Source: Bacillus sp. Xin1
GTDB taxonomy: Bacteria; Bacillota; Bacilli; Bacillales; Bacillaceae_G
Assembly: GCF_013314535.1 (NCBI RefSeq)
Contig: NZ_JABUAE010000014.1
Coordinates: 1-64,000 of the forward strand
Length of the DNA stretch: 64,000 bases
Reading direction: 5' to 3'
Under the pieces are notes generated by a model. That model saw only the letters and a list, made by a program, of their open reading frames with translations, did no database searches and was not told where the DNA came from. A program made the position numbers and the translations under genes. Every line of letters starts with the position of its first letter. Position 1 is the first letter of the stretch. This document shows, one piece after another, positions 60,434 through 64,000 of this stretch.

Positions 60434-61942
60434 ATGAAATGGAATAAGGAAGAATTTATTAAGAGTGAAGGCGCTGATTTCCCTGGAAAAACCTATGTAA
60501 ACTGCGTGTTACAGCATGTGTTTCAATTTCAGCGAGATTATTTATTGCAAGAGATGTTTATGATTCATCGTGCCCATATTATCATGCTTATGGAAGAAAA
60601 ATTAATGAAGCAAGAAGATGCAAAAGTTATCTTAACAGCGTTAGAGAAAGTGGCGCAAATTCCAAAAAGTCGATTATTGTATGAGCAGGAACATGAAGAT
60701 CTCTTTTTTTTAATGGAACATTTAATTGTAAAAGAAGCGAATGATGATTTAGTAAGTAATATGCATATTGGTAGAAGTCGTAATGATATGGGAGTGACAA
60801 TGTATCGAATGAGTTTACGTCGTTACCTACTACGTTTTATGGAGCATTATATCTTATTGCAAGAAAGTATATTGCAACTTGCTGATGATCATATGGAAAC
60901 AATTATGCCTGCTTATACACATACGCAGCCTGCTCAACCAACAACATTTGGTCATTATATGTTAGCTGTCTATGATGTGATGAAAAGAGATTTTGAGCGG
61001 ATTTGGAAAACGTATGATCTTGTGAATCGCTCGCCAATGGGCGCGGCAGCTCTTTCTACAACAAGTTTCCCCATTAATAGAAAGAGAATTGCTCAGTTAC
61101 TTGGATTTTCAGGTGTTATTGAAAATTCATATGATGCAGTCGCAGGTGTTGATTATTTACTAGAAGTCAGTTCCGTACTGATGATGACAATGACGAATAC
61201 GGGTAGATGGCTTCATGATTTTTTACTCCTAGCAACAAAGGAATACAATGGAATTACCGTTGCAAACCCATATGTACAAATCAGCAGTATAATGCCACAA
61301 AAACGGAACCCTGTTTCAATTGAACATGCTCGTGCGCTCGCTAGCGGTGCATTTGGTGAAGCTTTCACTGCATTTCAAATGATCCATAATACACCGTTTG
61401 GAGATATTGTTGATACAGAAGATGATTTGCAGCCTTATTTGTATGGAGGAATCGAAAAGTCGATTCGTGTGTTCTGTATAATGAATGCAGTGATTCGAAC
61501 AATGAAGGTGGAAGATGAGGTTTTAAGAAATCGCTCGTTTAAACATTCGATTACGATAACAGATTTTGCGGATACCTTAACAAAGAATTACAATATTCCT
61601 TTCCGGCGTGCTCATCATGCTGCAAGTGATATTGCAAAAGTGTCTATGAGGCAACAAAAAGAACTGCATGAATTAAAACTCATAGAAGTAAATAAGTACT
61701 TACAAGAAAATTTGCACGTAATACTTTCAGAAAAAGAGTGGGATGATATTATATCACCGGCAGCATTTGTTGAGAAAAGGAATGTATATGGGGGAACAAG
61801 TAAAAAAGAAATGATACGTATGATTCAAAAGAGAAGAGAGCGTTTTAAGCAAGAAGAAGTTAAATTTAAAATGGAGAAACAGCGAATCAAGCAATCTGAA
61901 AAAGAAGTAATGACGACAGTGTTGAATATTATTGAATCGTAA
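60434..61942 (+). CDS. Argininosuccinate lyase-like protein, standalone paralog
   Basis: A 502-residue member of the fumarase/aspartase/argininosuccinate lyase superfamily. The catalytic-Ser loop SSIMPQKRNP and the block HIGRSRNDMGVTMYRM match argininosuccinate lyase. However the usual THLQRAQP reads THTQPAQP, and NSLDAVSDRD reads NSYDAVAGVDY. A Lys/Glu-rich coiled C-terminus (about 455-502) is extra. No argG lies nearby. It may therefore cleave a different succinyl-type substrate. ATG 60434 has AAAGGGG eight bases upstream; a GTG one codon earlier is possible. Confidence 0.82.
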   Translation: MKWNKEEFIKSEGADFPGKTYVNCVLQHVFQFQRDYLLQEMFMIHRAHIIMLMEEKLMKQEDAKVILTALEKVAQIPKSRLLYEQEHEDLFFLMEHLIVKEANDDLVSNMHIGRSRNDMGVTMYRMSLRRYLLRFMEHYILLQESILQLADDHMETIMPAYTHTQPAQPTTFGHYMLAVYDVMKRDFERIWKTYDLVNRSPMGAAALSTTSFPINRKRIAQLLGFSGVIENSYDAVAGVDYLLEVSSVLMMTMTNTGRWLHDFLLLATKEYNGITVANPYVQISSIMPQKRNPVSIEHARALASGAFGEAFTAFQMIHNTPFGDIVDTEDDLQPYLYGGIEKSIRVFCIMNAVIRTMKVEDEVLRNRSFKHSITITDFADTLTKNYNIPFRRAHHAASDIAKVSMRQQKELHELKLIEVNKYLQENLHVILSEKEWDDIISPAAFVEKRNVYGGTSKKEMIRMIQKRRERFKQEEVKFKMEKQRIKQSEKEVMTTVLNIIES

Positions 61943-62002
61943 AAGAAGGATTTTACGAATGAATCGCCAATATTCTACAAAAATATAAATAGAAGGAAGA
62001 GA

Positions 62003-62842
62003 ATGTTGATGGTTCAATTGCAGGTGTATGAAGATATTTCTCATTTTAAGAAGGATTTTGTTCCAATTTTAGAAATGAATGAACAAGAAAATAATTTAAT
62101 ACTAGGGGTGCTACACTCCGTAGAAAGTCCACAATTTATGGCAGCGGCAAAGCAGAATGAAAACATTGTAATTATACTTCTTCAAACTGAGAAAAAGCAA
62201 ATGATTGTTGCTAAATCTGAAGCATCGAAGAAGGACATAAAAGAAATAGCGAAACAATTAGTGAAGGTGTATCCAAATATACCTGGATTAATCGGGGAAA
62301 AGAGAGTTGTAACACAACTAGCTGAAGAAATCGCGCAGATAGAACAAAAGAAATTTTTTATCCGTATGAATCAAGGGATTTATGAATTAAAAAAAGTAAA
62401 GAAAAAATGGGATAATCATGGTGTCTTCCGTCAAATAGATAACGGAGAACTACCATTAATCGAAAAATGGGTGTACCAATTTTGTGAAGATGTTTATTTA
62501 CCTACTACAGCAGAAGATGCGAAACAAACGGCATATGCATTAGTAAGTACAAAGCGGTTATTCGGCTTGGAAGTAGATGGAGAATTAGTTTCGGTAGCTG
62601 CCATAACGAGACCGACTAAGAGTAATATTACAGTTAACTTTGTATATACGCCAAAAGAAGCACGAAAGAAAGGGTACGCTTCTAACTGTGTAGCTGCCCT
62701 TAGTCAGTACATGTTAGATCAAGGTTATAAAACAACTACATTATATACGGACTTAGCAAATCCAACGTCGAATAAGATTTATCAAGAAGTAGGGTATGAA
62801 TTCATAATGGAATCTGTCTTACTATTTTTAGAACCGATGTAA
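62003..62842 (+). CDS. GNAT-family acetyltransferase with N-terminal extension
   Basis: A 279-residue protein. The GNAT fold is in the C-terminal half: LEVDGELVSVAAITRPTKS, then the acetyl-CoA loop TPKEARKKGYASNCVAAL and DLANPTSNKIYQEVGY. The N-terminal part (about 1-130) is a second, degenerate GNAT-like region, as in B. cereus group proteins of this type. The substrate is unknown. ATG 62003 lies behind AAGGAAGAGA. It may be cotranscribed with the lyase-like gene 60 bases upstream, since no terminator separates them. Confidence 0.85.
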   Translation: MLMVQLQVYEDISHFKKDFVPILEMNEQENNLILGVLHSVESPQFMAAAKQNENIVIILLQTEKKQMIVAKSEASKKDIKEIAKQLVKVYPNIPGLIGEKRVVTQLAEEIAQIEQKKFFIRMNQGIYELKKVKKKWDNHGVFRQIDNGELPLIEKWVYQFCEDVYLPTTAEDAKQTAYALVSTKRLFGLEVDGELVSVAAITRPTKSNITVNFVYTPKEARKKGYASNCVAALSQYMLDQGYKTTTLYTDLANPTSNKIYQEVGYEFIMESVLLFLEPM

Positions 62843-62843
62843 T

Positions 62844-62872
62844 GAAAGGCTCGCATACAAGCGAGCCTTTTG
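62844..62872. terminator. Convergent terminator
   Basis: AAAGGCTCGC pairs with GCGAGCCTTT around ATACAA; serves both the GNAT gene and the minus-strand SDR gene. Confidence 0.88.
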
Positions 62873-62880
62873 TTATGAAA

Positions 62881-63633
62881 CTACTGTTTATCAATCCGAA
62901 TGACGCCACCTTGTTCAAAGTCCTCAGTTTCTAATAGGTGAACAACAGCTTTAGCGACATATTCAGGAGAAAGTAACTTTCCTTCTTCCTTTAAGGTGAT
63001 AAAGCGTTCTAAGTTTGTGAAGTCTTCTTTTTTCGTTTGACGGATTTGTTGTTGCATATTTGTATCCACAACACCTGGTGCAAAGGCAATCGTTTTTACT
63101 GGATACTCTTTTTCGGCTTCTTCTGTAGCAACACACTGTGTAAACATATTTACACCAGCTTTCGTTGTACAATAAGCCCCCCACCCAAAGTAAGGTTTTT
63201 GACCAGCGCCTGAGGAAATATTGATTACACGTTTGTCTACTTTCCAATCTTTCGTATGTTTCATAAAAGAAGAGGTAAGAATCATTGGGGCAATTAAATT
63301 AATTTGCACATTTGCAATTAAAAGTTCACTCTCTGATTTTTCAATCGGTTTCATAGGTGCAAGTGTACCTGCGTTATTAATTAAATGAATAGATGAGACA
63401 TTCTCTTCTTCAATGGATGAAAAGATGGTTTCAAAATGAGTTTCTAGATTATGTACATCTTGGAGATCAATTGAGTGAAAAATAAAAGAAATACCTTTTT
63501 GTGTTGCTTTTTCAATAAGTTTTTCATTTTGTCTTCTAGAAATACAAATGAGATTTGTATTTTCTTCTAGTAATTGTATGACGATTGCCTCGCCCAATCC
63601 TTGCGAAGTACCTGTTACAATAACATAGCGCAT
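62881..63633 (-). CDS. yueD: (S)-benzoin-forming benzil reductase, SDR family
   Basis: A 250-residue short-chain dehydrogenase. NADP-binding TGTSQGLGEAI (about 7-17), NNAGT, INISSGAGQKP and the catalytic pair in YCTTKAG are present. The sequence has the character of the B. cereus benzil reductase and B. subtilis YueD, which reduce benzil to (S)-benzoin; the physiological substrate is probably another dicarbonyl or sepiapterin-like compound. The ATG is at 63633 with GAGAGGAG upstream. Confidence 0.88.
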   Translation of the reverse strand: MRYVIVTGTSQGLGEAIVIQLLEENTNLICISRRQNEKLIEKATQKGISFIFHSIDLQDVHNLETHFETIFSSIEEENVSSIHLINNAGTLAPMKPIEKSESELLIANVQINLIAPMILTSSFMKHTKDWKVDKRVINISSGAGQKPYFGWGAYCTTKAGVNMFTQCVATEEAEKEYPVKTIAFAPGVVDTNMQQQIRQTKKEDFTNLERFITLKEEGKLLSPEYVAKAVVHLLETEDFEQGGVIRIDKQ

Positions 63634-63770
63634 CGTTTGTTGAACTCCTCTCCTATGTATATTTTTTTGATTATGCGGTGTGCGTAATCTACTTATATAG
63701 TATAGAGGATTCTTTTGTAGAAATGGAGTAATTAGTAACAGATTATAGTTGGAGTTAAGGAGAAAGATAA

Positions 63771-63794
63771 GCAGCGAGAAATAGTCCTCGCTGC
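63771..63794 (-). terminator. Hairpin downstream of scdA-like gene
   Basis: GCAGCGAG pairs with CTCGCTGC around AAATAGTC. The U-tract on the minus strand is weak. Confidence 0.55.
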
Positions 63795-63803
63795 CTATTC
63801 ATT

Positions 63804-64000
63804 TTATTTGATAGAAAGTAATCGCTTGAATAAAATGTTGTTTTCAAGATGTACGTGTTGGAATAAATCAGATTCAAAATCTTCTAGACGATTATAAACC
63901 ATACGATATGTGCGACATGCATGCTCTGGAGGAGTAAAATCATTTGTAATACTTCGCAATTCTTTTATAAGATCGCCAGCTCCATCATGTTCTTGTTCTA
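63804..64000 (-). CDS. scdA: Iron-sulfur cluster repair di-iron protein ScdA/RIC (C-terminal part only)
   Basis: Only the last 65 codons are inside the window; the 5' end lies beyond 64000. The translation includes EQEHDGAGDLIKELRSITND, ACRTYRMVYNRLEDFESD and LFQHVHLENNILFKRL. These EHDxAG and HVHLENN blocks carry the di-iron ligand His and Glu of the hemerythrin-like ScdA/YtfE/RIC family, which repairs iron-sulfur clusters after nitrosative or oxidative damage. Confidence 0.88.
   Translation of the reverse strand, partial: EQEHDGAGDLIKELRSITNDFTPPEHACRTYRMVYNRLEDFESDLFQHVHLENNILFKRLLSIK

Noticed and set aside
1-64000. CRISPR array or prophage
   Set aside because: No regularly spaced direct repeats and no phage structural or integrase genes were seen.

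Overview
The window is a low-GC Firmicute chromosome segment, almost certainly from the Bacillus cereus group. The reasons are the yneR, plsY, yneT, parE, parC gene set, several copies of a roughly 156-bp intergenic repeat matching the group-specific bcr1 element (TTTAT ends), a (S)-benzoin-forming benzil reductase homologue, a squalene-hopene cyclase, and purine-rich Bacillus ribosome binding sites (RBS). All calls come from reading the sequence; no database search was run.

Layout. 0-11.3 kb is core: yneR and plsY on the minus strand, then class III ribonucleotide reductase nrdD-nrdG with NrdR-like and Fnr-like sites, an orphan OmpR-type response regulator, an HtrA protease, yneT, a 31-residue membrane peptide, and topoisomerase IV (parE, parC). 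11.5-13.8 kb is a compact minus-strand unit: promoter, an extra divergent tRNA-Cys(GCA), an unrecognised 297-residue protein, and a NifS/IscS-like PLP enzyme, closed by a terminator. This is the most unusual arrangement here. 14-25 kb holds accessory genes: an EamA exporter, a lipoprotein and a small secreted protein whose convergent 3' ends were tandemly duplicated, a BdbC-type thiol redox pair, a TetR/ABC pair with two matching operators, and an ECF sigma, membrane anti-sigma-like and LCP cluster.

25-32 kb carries a remnant of a cation:dicarboxylate/glutamate symporter and three tandem OppA-type lipoproteins, each with the same promoter and the same CTGATA palindrome. 32-40 kb holds a methyltransferase, two small genes of unknown function, a broken P1-family peptidase gene, and a pair made of a membrane-anchored von Willebrand A (VWA) protein and a giant tubulin/FtsZ-like protein, separated by a 140-bp repeat. 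40-48.6 kb is mostly transport and metabolism (brnQ, an APC permease, rarD, yuiD-like, squalene-hopene cyclase, a fabG-like SDR).

48.66-53.63 kb is an acquired island. It is bounded by inverted 11-bp repeats and two copies of a 23-bp palindrome. Inside are a visibly GC-richer PadR, DUF1048, ABC ATPase, ABC permease cassette, a truncated carboxymuconolactone-decarboxylase-like gene, a GNAT acetyltransferase and the decayed C-terminus of a serine recombinase. 53.6-64 kb returns to host-like genes: aldehyde dehydrogenase, yhdT-panF, DoxX, nucleoside hydrolase, a beta-lactamase-fold serine hydrolase, an argininosuccinate-lyase-like protein, a GNAT protein, benzil reductase, and the 3' end of an ScdA/RIC-type iron-sulfur repair gene cut by the window edge.
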